Shown here piece by piece: positions 1 to 9,536 of a stretch of DNA of 64,000 nt. Both the position numbers and the translations under genes were made by a program. The number at the start of each line of letters is the position of its first letter. Position 1 is the stretch's first letter. Origin of the DNA: Symbiodinium kawagutii (Eukaryota > Sar > Dinophyceae > Suessiales > Symbiodiniaceae); contig VSDK01017407.1 in assembly GCA_009767595.1 (NCBI GenBank), positions 65,026 to 129,025 of the forward strand. The letters run 5' to 3'. The notes under the pieces are model-generated. The model was not told the DNA's origin. It did not search any database and saw nothing but the letters and a program-made list of their open reading frames with translations.

Positions 1-757
1 GCAGCTGGTGCCGCGCTTAATAAGCCATTGGGAACACCGAAGTGATGGTGGGTTTATTATGGTTGTTAACGTTTAATGGTAGTGGATGATTTTGGAAGGT
101 CCCCGATTTTGAGACACACCCAAGGCTGAGATGCCCGAGCTTTTTCATATGGCATCACATTTGCAGGAGATTTGGTTGTACTGGGTTGGCCTGCTAATTC
201 TCGAAGCCCCCCAGAACTCGCCCTGCCTTCCAAATAAAAACCTCCACAGGGCGCTGGCGCCGTCCGAAACTGAACAAGTCCTCAGCTGCGCAATGAATTG
301 GGCTATGATTTCATGATGGTTTTCTGGTTGTTGGTTTCAATCCACTTGAAAAATACTAGTCAACCAACCAACCATTTTCCAATACTAGGGAAAATAAAAA
401 ACATGTCTAAATCCACCAACCACTTTTAGATCAAGATCAGCTTTCCAATGCATGATTGATTTGGTAATGGATCAAATAAAATCTAAACTCTAGTGTCCTA
501 ATGTTCTAGAAGTTTCGGGTCATCCTATATCATCCTATTTCTCTGGCAAACATGAGCCAATGAAAAGGAAATGAGCTCATCTCTGCTAACCTGAATTGAC
601 AGCGCGCTTTGTAGAAAACACAGCAGCCAAGCCACACAGAGATTAAAATACACTAACACTAACCCTGTATTCGTTTTAACTGTCATATCATATCTGTTTG
701 CCATAAATGATTGATCCATAAGTTGAAGCTATGCAACTAATTAGAACATTGCTGAAC
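1..757. other. Non-coding stretch before the first gap
   Basis: Apart from the family-A introner-like element at 324-423 I see no exon with convincing splice sites here. The sequence is moderately AT-rich. A short open frame at 131-316 has no supporting motif. Confidence 0.4.
324..423 (+). mobile_element. Introner-like TIR element, family A, copy 1
   Basis: The left end reads CTGGTTGTTGGTTTCAATCC and the right end TCCACCAACCAC, an imperfect inverted pair. The interior carries the family-A core blocks GTCAACCAACCA, ACTAGGGAAAATAAAAAAC and ATGTC. The strand gives the orientation in which the core reads GAAAAATACTAGTCAACC; as an intron it would belong to a minus-strand gene. Family and boundaries are read by eye. 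Confidence 0.75.
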
Positions 758-797
758 NNNNNNNNNNNNNNNNNNNNNNNNNNNNNNNNNNNNNNNN
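758..797. other. Assembly gap (40 N)
   Basis: A run of undetermined bases, directly next to a GC-rich candidate exon, so part of that exon may be missing. Confidence 0.99.
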
Positions 798-799
798 CC

Positions 800-966
800 C
801 CAGCGTCTCGCCAGCTGAACCGGATCAGCGTGATGTGCTCTAATCCCGTGGCCAACGCGATGCGGTGCCGGAAGCGCCAGAGCAGGAAAAAAAAAACCCT
901 GCCGCTGCCCAGCGAACCCGGGGGGGCGCCACGTCTGCGGCACGGCTTGGATGTCCGCTGAGTCCA
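800..966 (-). CDS. Candidate exon broken by a homopolymer, next to the gap
   Basis: On the minus strand this GC-rich block reads in one frame as a segment beginning DSADIQAVPQTWRPPGF and, after a run of ten T (plus-strand A run at 887-896), in another frame as a segment containing FLLWRFRHRIALATGLEHI. Both halves look coding, but no single frame covers the block. Either a splice junction or a homopolymer length error lies in the run. The downstream half runs into the gap. No family is recognised. Confidence 0.35.
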
Positions 967-1137
967 CCCACCTGCTTGTGGCGTCCCAGCTATGTCCCTA
1001 CAATCATGCGATGTAGTCTTGGGGGACTAGTGATGCACCTGATCATGATGAATTTTGGGCATGGGGGATCGAATACTTTGAATGTCATTACAGCGAACCA
1101 AATGTGCATCGTCGTCAGCTGCATGCTCCGGAGGTAA

Positions 1138-1410
1138 TCAATACACTCCCAAAACAAACGGCATGCCTGAAGAAGGGCTAGCGTTCCGGTGGCGACGCAT
1201 TAGTTTTTGCTGGGGCTTCACTGCAAACCCCTCCAATTCACTGCTGATTTCCTTGAATACGCTTTTTTTGGGAACACCATCTGCACAGAACAACGCCACT
1301 GAGCGATCTTGAGTGACGAGCCACAAGATGGAGAAGGATGTAATTAACTTCTCCACGTGCACCAAGACCCAGTCGATAAAGCCCGCCAGATAAACGGCGA
1401 ATTCGTCCAC
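1138..1410 (-). CDS. Exon 2 of a putative secreted or membrane-associated protein (C-terminus)
   Basis: The frame starts directly after the acceptor CTCTGAG and continues for 90 codons to a TGA at 1138-1140. It begins VDEFAVYLAGFIDWVLVHVE and contains KKSVFKEISSELEGF and a basic stretch KLMRRHR before the end. A hydrophobic stretch occurs around residues 20-40 of the exon. It joins in phase 0 to exon 1 (1478-1702) across a 67-bp GT-AG intron. I do not recognise the family and assign no function. Confidence 0.55.
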   Translation of the reverse strand: MDEFAVYLAGFIDWVLVHVEKLITSFSILWLVTQDRSVALFCADGVPKKSVFKEISSELEGFAVKPQQKLMRRHRNASPSSGMPFVLGVY

Positions 1411-1477
1411 CTCAGAGGTGGGGTGAATGTTCCTGTGAAAATCGCACCCATGCATGGTTTCGACATGTTTCAGTCAC

Positions 1478-1702
1478 CAGTTGGGTTCCATGAAACTTCT
1501 GTCCACATGTTTCTTTCACAGCCCCTTCCGGGAGCTTGAAAGAGAGACCACTCCAATGCCCTCCGTCACATTGGGCCACAGTCGTCATCCAGCACTCGCA
1601 TGCGCAAGCTGCGCAACGCCGAGGGGCGGTCCAATCCGGCAAGATGCCCAAGGTGAAGAGGATGAGGAAAATATTGAAATATGTCGCCTCCGTGGCTTCC
1701 AT
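1478..1702 (-). CDS. Exon 1 of a putative secreted protein, with signal peptide
   Basis: The start is the ATG at 1700-1702; the frame is open to an upstream TTG at 1709-1711, but ATG is the natural choice. The first residues MEATEATYFNIFLILFTLGI form a typical eukaryotic signal peptide, followed by a cysteine-rich stretch (RRCAACACEC, then further cysteines). The exon ends after FHGTQL at a GTGACT donor and splices in phase 0 into 1138-1410, giving a predicted protein of 165 residues. Function unknown. The splice model is mine and needs transcript support; an alternative acceptor, TTTTCACAG, lies 26 bases upstream of the chosen one, but in phase 0 it opens into an early stop. Confidence 0.55.
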
Positions 1703-2184
1703 CTTGCACAATGATCACCAAACATCACCAAAATGGTGGGTTTGCGTTCTGATCATATGCAGGTGTAGTGAAAATCGATGTATTGAGTGTGTATGTTGAT
1801 GCTCCAATATAATACTGCTTAGATATGCTACATGTGCGAGTCCACACTCACAAGTCCCATCCTTTTGTGGCAGCCACTGCACTCGTCAGCAGCCATCGGT
1901 TTCACACCCAGGCACCACCAAGAAGAAGGTATGTAGCCGCGTGTAGACAAATGATGAGAATGCTCTCCCCGTTCGGCTGTTCAACCGTCCGCAAATGCAG
2001 GGTAAGCACCAAATGCCTCAGGCAACGGAAGGGAATGGCCAATTGTAGGGCATGAAAATGAGCAAGGAGAAGGATCTGCAAAGTCATAGGGACAAAGTAT
2101 AGCTGGTACAACTCGATGACCTACCAACTACACATGCAGTTTTACAGGGCAAAAGCATCACCAAAACCTGCAACCCCTATCCAC

Positions 2185-2261
2185 CCATGATTTCCCTATG
2201 GTTTCCCTATAGTTCCCTCATGGTTTCCCTATCCCCTATGGTTTCCTCCATGATTTCCCTG
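2185..2261. repeat. Degenerate minisatellite
   Basis: Seven or so diverged copies of a 10-13 bp unit like ATGGTTTCCCT, alternating with ATGATTTCCCT. Confidence 0.6.
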
Positions 2262-3031
2262 TGATATCAAGTGGACACCAGGAGCACCCCATCAACTTTG
2301 ACCATCGCCCTACGGCATCGCATGGCCGGCCAAGGCTCAAAGGACTACGATACAGGCCTCGGTAGCTGTTTCTGTTGTGGACGCTTCCAGGCATGGCTCA
2401 CTAACCAATAAGAAACTCACCAAGTAACCAGCAAATAACGAGCATTAACCAGCACTTGCTCAGTATTAATCTATTCATGTAGTCAATTGCTAGTTAATTA
2501 TTTGGCCGTACTCATATTCCTATGGGTTGTTGTCGTGGCTATCACTGTTGGCTGATGAACCCTGGGCAATTACTGGTTAATAGTGCTAATTAATCGCCAA
2601 TACAATGGTCAATTCCACGGGAGATAGGTTTGTCCATAAATAATGATAGATTACCCCACAGGGAACCACCATTTTTGTGGGTACACCAGTTTTGACCAAA
2701 CCCCAATGGTTAATAGCGATTAAATATGATTAATTACTGGAATTGTGTTGATTCATTGTGATTGCTGATGATTGATTGTGATCTATGATGCTTCACAATG
2801 ATTTATGGGAATCAGTAATCGCTATTCACCATTGTTGATTCTTAATAGTCACAGCGGTCTGGAGGGTTTACTAGGTCTTGATTGATTTGTTAGATCACTA
2901 TTGCCACTACTAATGGTCAGAATAATGATCAATAATGATTAATAATCGAAGATCCAGCTGTCAATAACCCCCCATGGCCCAAAATCAACCAAATATTTGA
3001 TGGCAAATCAACACTTGCCAAGAACAAGCGT

Positions 3032-3050
3032 GCTCTCTCTCTCTCTCTCT
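3032..3050. repeat. CT dinucleotide microsatellite
   Basis: About nine CT units. Confidence 0.9.
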
Positions 3051-3073
3051 TGAAATCCCGCATAACATTTCAT

Positions 3074-3319
3074 TTACTCAATATCACGTTTATCAAAACG
3101 CCATCCAACGCCAATCATGCGAATCCTCACGTGGATGAATAAAACTGAATAATTACAACAATTTGGGCAGCACATGGTGAGCAACTTCCCCCGCAGCGTG
3201 TGGTAGCATGTCCTCTGGCTAGGATCTTTTCTCTTAGCCTCCACGATTAGCAGTGGCGGTACAGTACGTATATACCTTTCCTTGCCCTCTTCGGTGATTG
3301 GTGGGTCTGCAACATGCAA
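3074..3319 (-). CDS. Candidate terminal exon, unknown product
   Basis: An 81-codon open frame with plausible composition: HVADPPITEEGKERYIRTVP, then a basic patch EAKRKDPSQRT, two cysteine pairs (MCCPNCC) and a stop. The first codon is TTG, so it is probably an exon interior rather than a start; an acceptor cannot be chosen with confidence. No family recognised. Confidence 0.35.
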   Translation of the reverse strand: MHVADPPITEEGKERYIRTVPPLLIVEAKRKDPSQRTCYHTLRGKLLTMCCPNCCNYSVLFIHVRIRMIGVGWRFDKRDIE

Positions 3320-3537
3320 ACTTCACCTGTGCGGATCTAGACAAATCCTTGGTCATGTCTGACGTTTTGTGTTTTTGAGTCGGCCCATGCGGTTTCTTGG
3401 AATCATAGTCCCCGTGAGGTTCAACCGTTCGCTCAAGCATCACCAAAGCGTAAAATCAGCAAATGAACAACCCAATACCATCCACATGGGGAAAACTAAG
3501 AACCCCACATTGATGGTAAAAGCGCGTAACACTTGGC

Positions 3538-3663
3538 CTAGTTGATTGTATATTGCATCTCCCCTTCGGAATTATGCAGATCAACGCTTCGCAACAGGGA
3601 TCGTGTTGGGTTCAGCGGCTGGCACCACAGATTCTGCCCAGGTGCTCCAATGAGTATCCAGTC
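3538..3663 (-). CDS. Candidate terminal exon, unknown product
   Basis: Directly after the acceptor TTTTAGATTGCAG, 41 codons run in phase 0 to a TAG at 3538-3540. The segment starts DWILIGAPGQNLWCQPL. A family-B element lies just upstream in the minus direction (3744-3883), fitting an intron there. No family recognised. Confidence 0.4.
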   Translation of the reverse strand, partial: DWILIGAPGQNLWCQPLNPTRSLLRSVDLHNSEGEMQYTIN

Positions 3664-3743
3664 CTGCAATCTAAAATAGGGAAAGTCTGAGCTACTGCAG
3701 CAACGGACATAACTGGCATCTGGAATATTTAACGGCCGGGTAA

Positions 3744-3883
3744 ATGGTGGTTTCGCAAAAGGGGGGTACCCCCAGTTATCATCCATACTAAAGACCATCG
3801 AACTTTAAACTAAAGCATGCAATTTTGGAATATTTTATTGAATTATCAATTTTTGGTGTTTCCCCCCATTTTGAGAAACCATC
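3744..3883 (+). mobile_element. Introner-like TIR element, family B
   Basis: The left end ATGGTGGTTTCGCAAAAGG and right end CATTTTGAGAAACCAT are inverted copies. G-runs and C-runs sit inside each end, as in the other family-B copies. Internal sequence is diverged. Confidence 0.6.
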
Positions 3884-3949
3884 AAACAGTAGTTGTTGGA
3901 CCCTTCTTCTGGTGATTTTCCCCGATTAATCCACAAGAATTAACCACTA

Positions 3950-4075
3950 TCATCCCTAAAAAACAAAATGATCCAAAAATTGCCCGTTTTCCTCGGAACT
4001 TCCATGAACAGCAAAGGTGGGGAAAATCCAAGGCATTGCTTCTGCCAGCATTGCTTGGGTCATCTTTTTGCTGGA
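3950..4075 (-). CDS. Candidate terminal exon, unknown product
   Basis: After a CTTTTCCAG acceptor a minus-strand frame reads KKMTQAMLAEAMPWIFPTFA and ends at a TAG close to 3955. Composition is protein-like, but no family is recognised and boundaries are approximate. Confidence 0.3.
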
Positions 4076-4138
4076 AAAGCCTGAAGGCATCTGAGCTATG
4101 CTTTAAAGGGTGGTCACTAATGTCACTATGGCTACCGT

Positions 4139-4140
4139 GG

Positions 4141-4238
<98 letters not shown>

Positions 4239-4254
4239 AATGATGATGATTGAT
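4139..4254. repeat. GAT trinucleotide microsatellite
   Basis: Interrupted tract of about 35 GAT units. On the other strand it creates a spurious poly-histidine frame. Confidence 0.95.
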
Positions 4255-4259
4255 GGTTT

Positions 4260-5941
4260 GCGAGTTATATAGTGGCTAGCTCTGTGGGAGATAATGACCA
4301 ACCACAGGGTATAGAATGGGTGAGCATGATGATGAGGACTACATGATAATGTTGACTCACATGAATGGGGCTGTAAGCTTTCACCCCACCCTGCTACCGT
4401 CATATCTGGCAAGTATTCTCGCTGAATCAACCCTCATGAAAGCACAAACCAGGCATCATGATCAACCATTATATACATTTAGCCTACATTGTTTGGTTTC
4501 AACATACGACCCTACTGCTTAACCACTAAAACTCATCATGAAAGCACCAACAGCAGTCATGTAACGATGCGCAACATCACCAGCCGCACTGGTCACATGT
4601 GTCCTGATACTCAGTGTCAATGTCCAAGCGGAAAGGCCACTTGTCATAAACGATTCCTTTCCTGCAGCCGTCAGCTGGACAAGCTGGACATGGCCTACTC
4701 AGCACATGCTATTGGGAGGGGGGCAACAACAGCTGGGCTGTGACATGGCCACTCAGCAAACATGATCTGACAGAATTGCACCTCCACGGCCCTTGACAGT
4801 CGCAAGCCTGTCACCTTCATCTGTAGAAATTTGGGGAATCGAAAATTTCGTGATGTCACAAGCTAATCATAGGTAAATTTCGTGGGAATAGAAAATTGTA
4901 AAATCAATCATCTGAACTCATGATCAAAAGGTTTCGTGGTTTTGTGCTGCACAGGAGGAACCATTCTCCGAAACCATCCGGAAAACACTAGTTCTGTTGC
5001 TTGGGGTGTTATGGACGTTGGTGGTTACCCAGTTTCAGCACTACGCGCCAGTGCTGCACAGGTGCGACCAGTTTTCCCTCCAGCTGGTCTCACCAGGTTG
5101 CCCCCCCTGATCCCCCCTGCGTTTGCAGGGGATCGAAGGCAAAAACATGTCAGCTGGAACCGCTCCTTCCTGGTGCACACGAACAGGAACGTCGTTGATG
5201 AGATGTTCACTGCTGAGCTTTGGTTGCGAAACATGCCTCTGTGTTGGATCATGTTGTTTGGGTTTGTGTGCATGCGTGATGTAAACCTAGGAAGCACAAG
5301 AAAGTGGACACGTTTTCAATATTATCAAATAATTACATGTGTCACTACCAGGTTGTCACACCCCAGATCCATGGGACAAAACGGTTCAAATCCGATCTGG
5401 CTGATTTGGTGTTGCTATGGAGCTGCATTTTGGCGTGTGCTGCGTCCATGATTTGGTGGAAAATCGTATGCCAAGACCATGTGAACATACAAGCGACATC
5501 AATCTATATGAGTGTGTCAATATATGGTGTGCCTCTATTCTATGATTGGTGGTTTCCCCTTTATAAAAGGCCAAGACTTCCGGGATACCTATGCTTTTGG
5601 ACATCCCCACATGAGCTTGCCAGCTGCCAGCCTGAGCATGTGCGTGTCTGTGGTCGGGCTCTCGGCATTGAATGCATGGATAGAGGAAACATGGTTGAAA
5701 CCATCATCCCATGCGGAGTTGTAAGGACCATCAATAATAAATAAGCCAGTCAATGTAAATATTGATGCAATGGTTAACAATAAATGACATTGACTCCAAT
5801 ATTTAACAATGAATCTTACCTTCACATTGAACAAATGTGCCCAATTCTAACCATAAACAACTGGTGAATACTGGTGATTGAGCCACTGACATGTGCGTGG
5901 TCTGCTTTTCTCCCAAAAGCATGTTGTGAGTCTAATGACAC
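4260..5941. other. Mostly non-coding; one ambiguous GC-rich exon-like block
   Basis: The block at about 5025-5250 is open on both strands: the plus strand has a frame with WNRSFLVHTNRNVVDEMF, the minus strand one with TTFLFVCTRKERFQ. Neither gives clean paired splice sites, so I call no gene. The rest is non-coding. Confidence 0.35.
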
Positions 5942-5996
5942 CTTGCCACGCTGCGCAGCACCCAGGCAAGCTGACATCCAACGCTGCCAATTCGCT
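5942..5996 (-). CDS. Candidate 55-bp internal exon, unknown product
   Basis: Bounded by the acceptor CCCGGGCAG and the donor GTGTCA, it encodes RIGSVGCQLAWVLRSVA with two bases carried at each end. Good splice sites and a clean frame, no family. Confidence 0.4.
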
Positions 5997-6074
5997 CTGC
6001 CCGGGGATAAATGTACAGAGCCATGCGGGCCCAATTACTAGGACCTAGCAGCACTGCGGCTCGGAAGCGACGTT

Positions 6075-6178
6075 GTGTTTTTTTCAAAATTTTGGACTCC
6101 CAAAAATGGATAGTTTATTGCTACAAATGACTATTGGATCATTCAGGAGTCCCCCGAAACCTTGAGAAAACACCATGT
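6075..6178 (+). mobile_element. Introner-like TIR element, family B
   Basis: It contains the family-B inner word CCAAAAATGG followed by ATAGTTTATTGCTACAAATG, and ends CCTTGAGAAAACACCATG, the inverse of the diverged left end. Confidence 0.6.
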
Positions 6179-6377
6179 GCAGTTCTCAAATGACAATTTT
6201 ATCAACTACTTCCCTTTTTATCTACTACTGTATCAACTCTCTCTTGGCATTTTTGGCAAGTCACTATAGCGTACAACTTCCCTTTTTATTTCATCAACCG
6301 TTCTCCCCTCCATTTTGGTCTGGAAGTTTCACTTGTGAGGCCATCACTCCAGTCTCTCATCTGTCGCCGTCCTGCAG

Positions 6378-6430
6378 CTGCTGGTGACCGCTGATGGTTT
6401 GTGCGGCTGGCGCCTGGACAACACCCCCTG
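6378..6430 (+). CDS. Candidate 53-bp plus-strand exon
   Basis: After the acceptor CCGTCCTGCAG the frame reads LLVTADGLCGWRLDNTP and stops at a GTGATC donor in CCCTGGTGATC. Unlike most neighbours it is on the plus strand. Short, so moderate confidence at best. Confidence 0.35.
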
Positions 6431-7291
6431 GTGATCAAACATAGCAATGGATAGCCCGCCATTCGCAGATTAGTTTTCTCTTGGGAATTCGGATTCTTCA
6501 TTGCCATGTTGGATCACCAGAGTGTGGTTTGAGATGGTTCCAGACAAAGGCCGGGGCCGCTCTACCATGATGGAACCTCAGCGAGCATCCCGAGTCTTTG
6601 ATTGAACAACTGAGTTCTGGGTTCAAGGCCCGCATTAGAGGCTAAAAAAACAATCAAAATTATTCATAACCAAAACCAGTTCTAGGGGTTTCCTTTTAAC
6701 CCCAGGGTGAATCTGAGGAATAATTACGATTAGAGCAACCGGCTATTCGTTTGATGGCTCGTCTGATCTGATCTCAACCGGTCTAAACCTACTACGTGAA
6801 CATATATACACATCCCTCTAAACATCATAGTCTGGCTTTTCAACAACCTCAGGAACACCCTAGCTACACATACACGAACACATGCTGTTTATTTGTCCGA
6901 ATCAGATTTCGATTAATGCCAACATGGATGAAACGAAACGAGCCACCCCTGGTTGATGATCATAGGGGTAACCCCGAAGCTCGCCAACGGCTTTCCCATT
7001 AAAATGGTAACCCCCAATTAATCAATCTAATTGGAATGCACCAATTGTTGGCAATTATTTCCTTATCCACTAGAAACCCTAAAAACCATAGACCAAACTA
7101 ATTCAGCATAGTGGTCTATAGACCCAACATGACCCAACCATGTTAACTAAGGCCTAACCATTCATTACTTCATCTTAAGGCCCAACCACGTTAAGGCCCA
7201 AGTGGTTATAGACCACTAGAAACCCCTAACATCATATATCAACCTACCCACCCCTTGGGGCCCCCCTTGGGCCGAGTCCTGACCATTCGAC
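6431..7291. other. Non-coding stretch with a family-E repeat
   Basis: No exon recognised. A diverged dispersed repeat lies at 6964-7040; the rest is AT-rich with many CCAACCA-type words. Confidence 0.4.
6964..7040 (+). repeat. Dispersed repeat, family E, copy 1
   Basis: Shares blocks with 10639-10770 and 21538-21640: GGTAACCCCGAAGCTCGCCA, then TTAAAATGGTAACCCCC, then AATTAATCAAT. Confidence 0.5.
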
Positions 7292-7361
7292 CTTGTAAGC
7301 TGGGCGCCATGCAGCCCTTGGCCTTCTGAACATAGGCGTAAAGCGCCAAGATCAAAGGTAC
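7292..7361 (-). CDS. Candidate 70-bp internal exon
   Basis: Between the acceptor CCAACCTAG and the donor GTCGAA, the frame reads VPLILALYAYVQKAKGCMAP and a few more residues (23 codons plus one base). It lies downstream of the 5'-nucleotidase C-terminal exon on the same strand and starts in phase 0, as that exon ends; it could be a later exon of that gene or another gene. Confidence 0.4.
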
Positions 7362-7405
7362 CTAGGTTGGCGCTGGCCCAATTCTTGGGCTGCTTACAAC
7401 CCTAG

Positions 7406-7511
7406 CTGGTCGGTGGTTGGTCACCACCCGGTCATGAAAAAATGCGCATGTCAAGCAACCATTTGTTAAGAACTACTAGAGAAATAAACACTGGTTAAAA
7501 CTACCAACCAG
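7406..7511 (+). mobile_element. Introner-like TIR element, family A, copy 2
   Basis: Left end CTGGTCGGTGGTTGGTCACC, right end AAAACTACCAACCAG. The interior keeps CATGTCAAGCAACCATTTG and GAACTACTAGAGAAATAAA. Confidence 0.85.
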
Positions 7512-7782
7512 TATAATCTCCATGTACTGCTGAAACTACTGATCACTATCATTCATCTGAACCAAGCCCACCAACGGCACAACGGAGTGATACTAATGGC
7601 ACCAATCACCATGCAACAATGCTGACTGGGGATTAGCACCATAGCACTAGAAAGGATAGCATCACGGAACAGGATTAACCGTCGCAGTTGTAGCCACGGT
7701 TGGCAACCGATATCGTATGCATTATCTGGTTGGCAGCAATGATTGGCCTTTCATCTGCTGTTGGCCATCAGTGTTGCTGGCT

Positions 7783-7815
7783 CTCTCTCGCTCTCGCTCT
7801 CTCTCTCTCTCTCTC
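7783..7815. repeat. CT microsatellite
   Basis: Imperfect CT/CTCG run. Confidence 0.85.
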
Positions 7816-8147
7816 CATCGCTCTTTTGAAGGTTCAGCTATTGTTCGCTCATGGTAAGTGATTCAGCGATACAATCGACTGGTTGGCAACTGATCACATC
7901 GCTGACAGTCCAAGAAAATGCAACTGCCGTTTCAAGCAGCCTGTGTCAGGCAATGCCTTGTTACGGGGAGAATGGATTACTGGCATGCCACAGAAAACAT
8001 CAAGGAAGCACATCCAACTTCCCAAGGACAAGCCAAGACTTCGAGATATTTCGAGTTCTCCCCCCTTGCCACTCTCCTTGGTATCCTTGGTAGCATCCTT
8101 GCCACTACTGGTTTTGTGATTGCCAGGTAGTATTCTCCCCTGACCTT

Positions 8148-8234
8148 GCCAGGACCTACCAAGGATACCTAGGTCGTGATTGGTATCCTTACCCGTCGTG
8201 ATTGGACCTTGTGGTATCCTTGGTAGGTCCTGGC
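8148..8234. repeat. Perfect 22-bp inverted repeat (hairpin, 43-bp loop)
   Basis: GCCAGGACCTACCAAGGATA plus two more bases (8148-8169) is exactly complementary to 8213-8234. Extra copies of GGTATCCTTGGTAG lie at about 8081 and 8190. It adjoins a GC-rich candidate exon, so it may be another introner-like element. Confidence 0.8.
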
Positions 8235-8243
8235 CGTGGTGAC

Positions 8244-8384
8244 CCCCAGGGAGTGCCCAGCACGGCTCCCGGAGCTACTGCATCGTTGACGGTGCCCATC
8301 TCGTAGAGTTGGTTGCCCTGCCAATCCTCGGCCGCGCCCGGAGGTCTTTGGCCACCGTGGAGGGGCGACTTGGTGCATCCCACG
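8244..8384 (-). CDS. Candidate exon, unknown product
   Basis: GC-rich minus-strand frame containing EDWQGNQLYEMGTVNDAVAP, ending at a GTCACC donor next to the 8148-8234 hairpin. Two alternative frames are partly open, so the call is uncertain; the 5' boundary is not defined. Confidence 0.35.
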
Positions 8385-8397
8385 TGGGGAGGGGTGG

Positions 8398-8466
8398 GTA
8401 GTAACCATAGGTAGTAACCATGGGTATGACCATAGGTATGACCGTAGGTATAACCATAGGTATAAA
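8398..8466. repeat. Degenerate 12-13 bp tandem repeat
   Basis: About six copies of a unit like GTAACCATAGGTAT. Confidence 0.7.
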
Positions 8467-9189
8467 AATGTGTTTAAGTGGTGAGGGATTACTAAGCATA
8501 GGTATAACTATGGTTGCTAATACCACCAGCTATTACCATACTTAACTACCAGAACTATAGTAACATGTATAAGTGGCATGAGACCAGCTATTGATGAGCG
8601 GTAAAAACATGTATAATCCAAGTGTTGGGAGACTCAATAACTATCGATGGGTTATGTAGATAGCCTCGGTTGGGGACTTCATCAATCTCAATAACGATGG
8701 TGAGAAACCACTTTCAGGTAGCGGGTTCACCAAGAAGTGATGAGTGAAAAACACAAAGTAGCATCATGGAATAAGATTCGTCACGGCTGATGGTAATCTT
8801 CAACTCGATGTTGACTTTGAAGCTGGCTAATTGAGTCACATTGTAATTTAAAATGTCTACCAGCAGTGGTTGATATTGTAATATTGAAGTTGTAAAAAAA
8901 TATAACCGGCTGAATATATAACCACTGCTGGTTCTAGTCAACTCACAAATGCTTATAGTAAGCATATTAGCTAACCACTATCATATACTTATAACCACTG
9001 CTGGTTATAGTCACTGCTGGTTATGGTCAACAACTCATGTTGGATGAAATAACTTGAGGTGTGAATTCCGGGCTGCTGGTAGATCTGATCTGTGAACAGC
9101 GGCTGCGCATCGTGGCTGTTCGGTGTGGCTGTTAGTGTCGACAGCATCCTTCTAAGCAAAAAAGCACAGATCCGCGGCCACCATGACCA
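8467..9189. other. Mostly non-coding stretch
   Basis: Contains several copies of ATAACCACTGCTGGTTATAG (about 8920-9030). A minus-strand block at about 9056-9140 reads HDAQPLFTDQIYQQPGIHT and could be a further exon downstream of the 5'-nucleotidase C-terminal exon, but its boundaries are not clear. Confidence 0.35.
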
Positions 9190-9312
9190 CTACAACAACA
9201 AGAAGCAACAGCAACAACAACAACAACAACAACAAGAAGAATAAGAAACAAGAAGACCAAGAAACAAGAAGACCAAGAAGAAGAAACAAGAAGACCAAGA
9301 ACACAGGAACAA
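9190..9312. repeat. CAA/GAA-type microsatellite
   Basis: Purine-rich tract of CAA units passing into AAGAAGACCAAG units; it lies in the intron right after the 9370-9536 exon (minus direction). Confidence 0.85.
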
Positions 9313-9369
9313 GATAACACGAATAAGAAACAGCGAGTAGTACACACAGCAACAGGTCAACCGCCTCAC

Positions 9370-9536
9370 CATCAGCAAGGGCAGGGGGTGCGTCCAAGCA
9401 TCTGATTGGACGTAGGCGTAATCGTTCATGGCCACGGTGAGCCGAGTCTCCTCCTTCACCGCAGTGCCGTTGGGAAACGTGAAGCTCTTCAGCCTCTGGC
9501 CCTTCTCAGCGCTTGGATCGAAGGTGTACTTCAAAC
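9370..9536 (-). CDS. 5'-nucleotidase exon: C-terminal domain (LKYTFDPS)
   Basis: Acceptor CCAGCTGCAG, donor GTGAGG; 167 bp, carrying two bases in and none out. It encodes LKYTFDPSAEKGQRLKSFTF and then a segment ending TVAMNDYAYV, matching the family's conserved substrate-binding end of the C-terminal domain (pattern LKYTFDP...V..V...L......Y.VA.NDY). The usual GGDGY that follows NDY is replaced by a different sequence. Confidence 0.8.

Larger units (their letters stand above)
1712..3073. other. AT-rich non-coding stretch
   Basis: No exon with paired splice signals is visible. It contains a degenerate minisatellite of CCCTATGGTTT type at 2185-2261, a long AT-rich block (about 2430-2990) rich in TTAATNATT-like words and a short CT run at 3032-3050. 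A GC-richer piece at 2280-2400 could be a small exon but shows no motif. Confidence 0.4.

Noticed and set aside
3882..4430. 182-codon frame with a poly-histidine stretch
   Set aside because: Created by the GAT/ATC microsatellite; only a short piece near 3950-4075 could be a real exon, in another frame.
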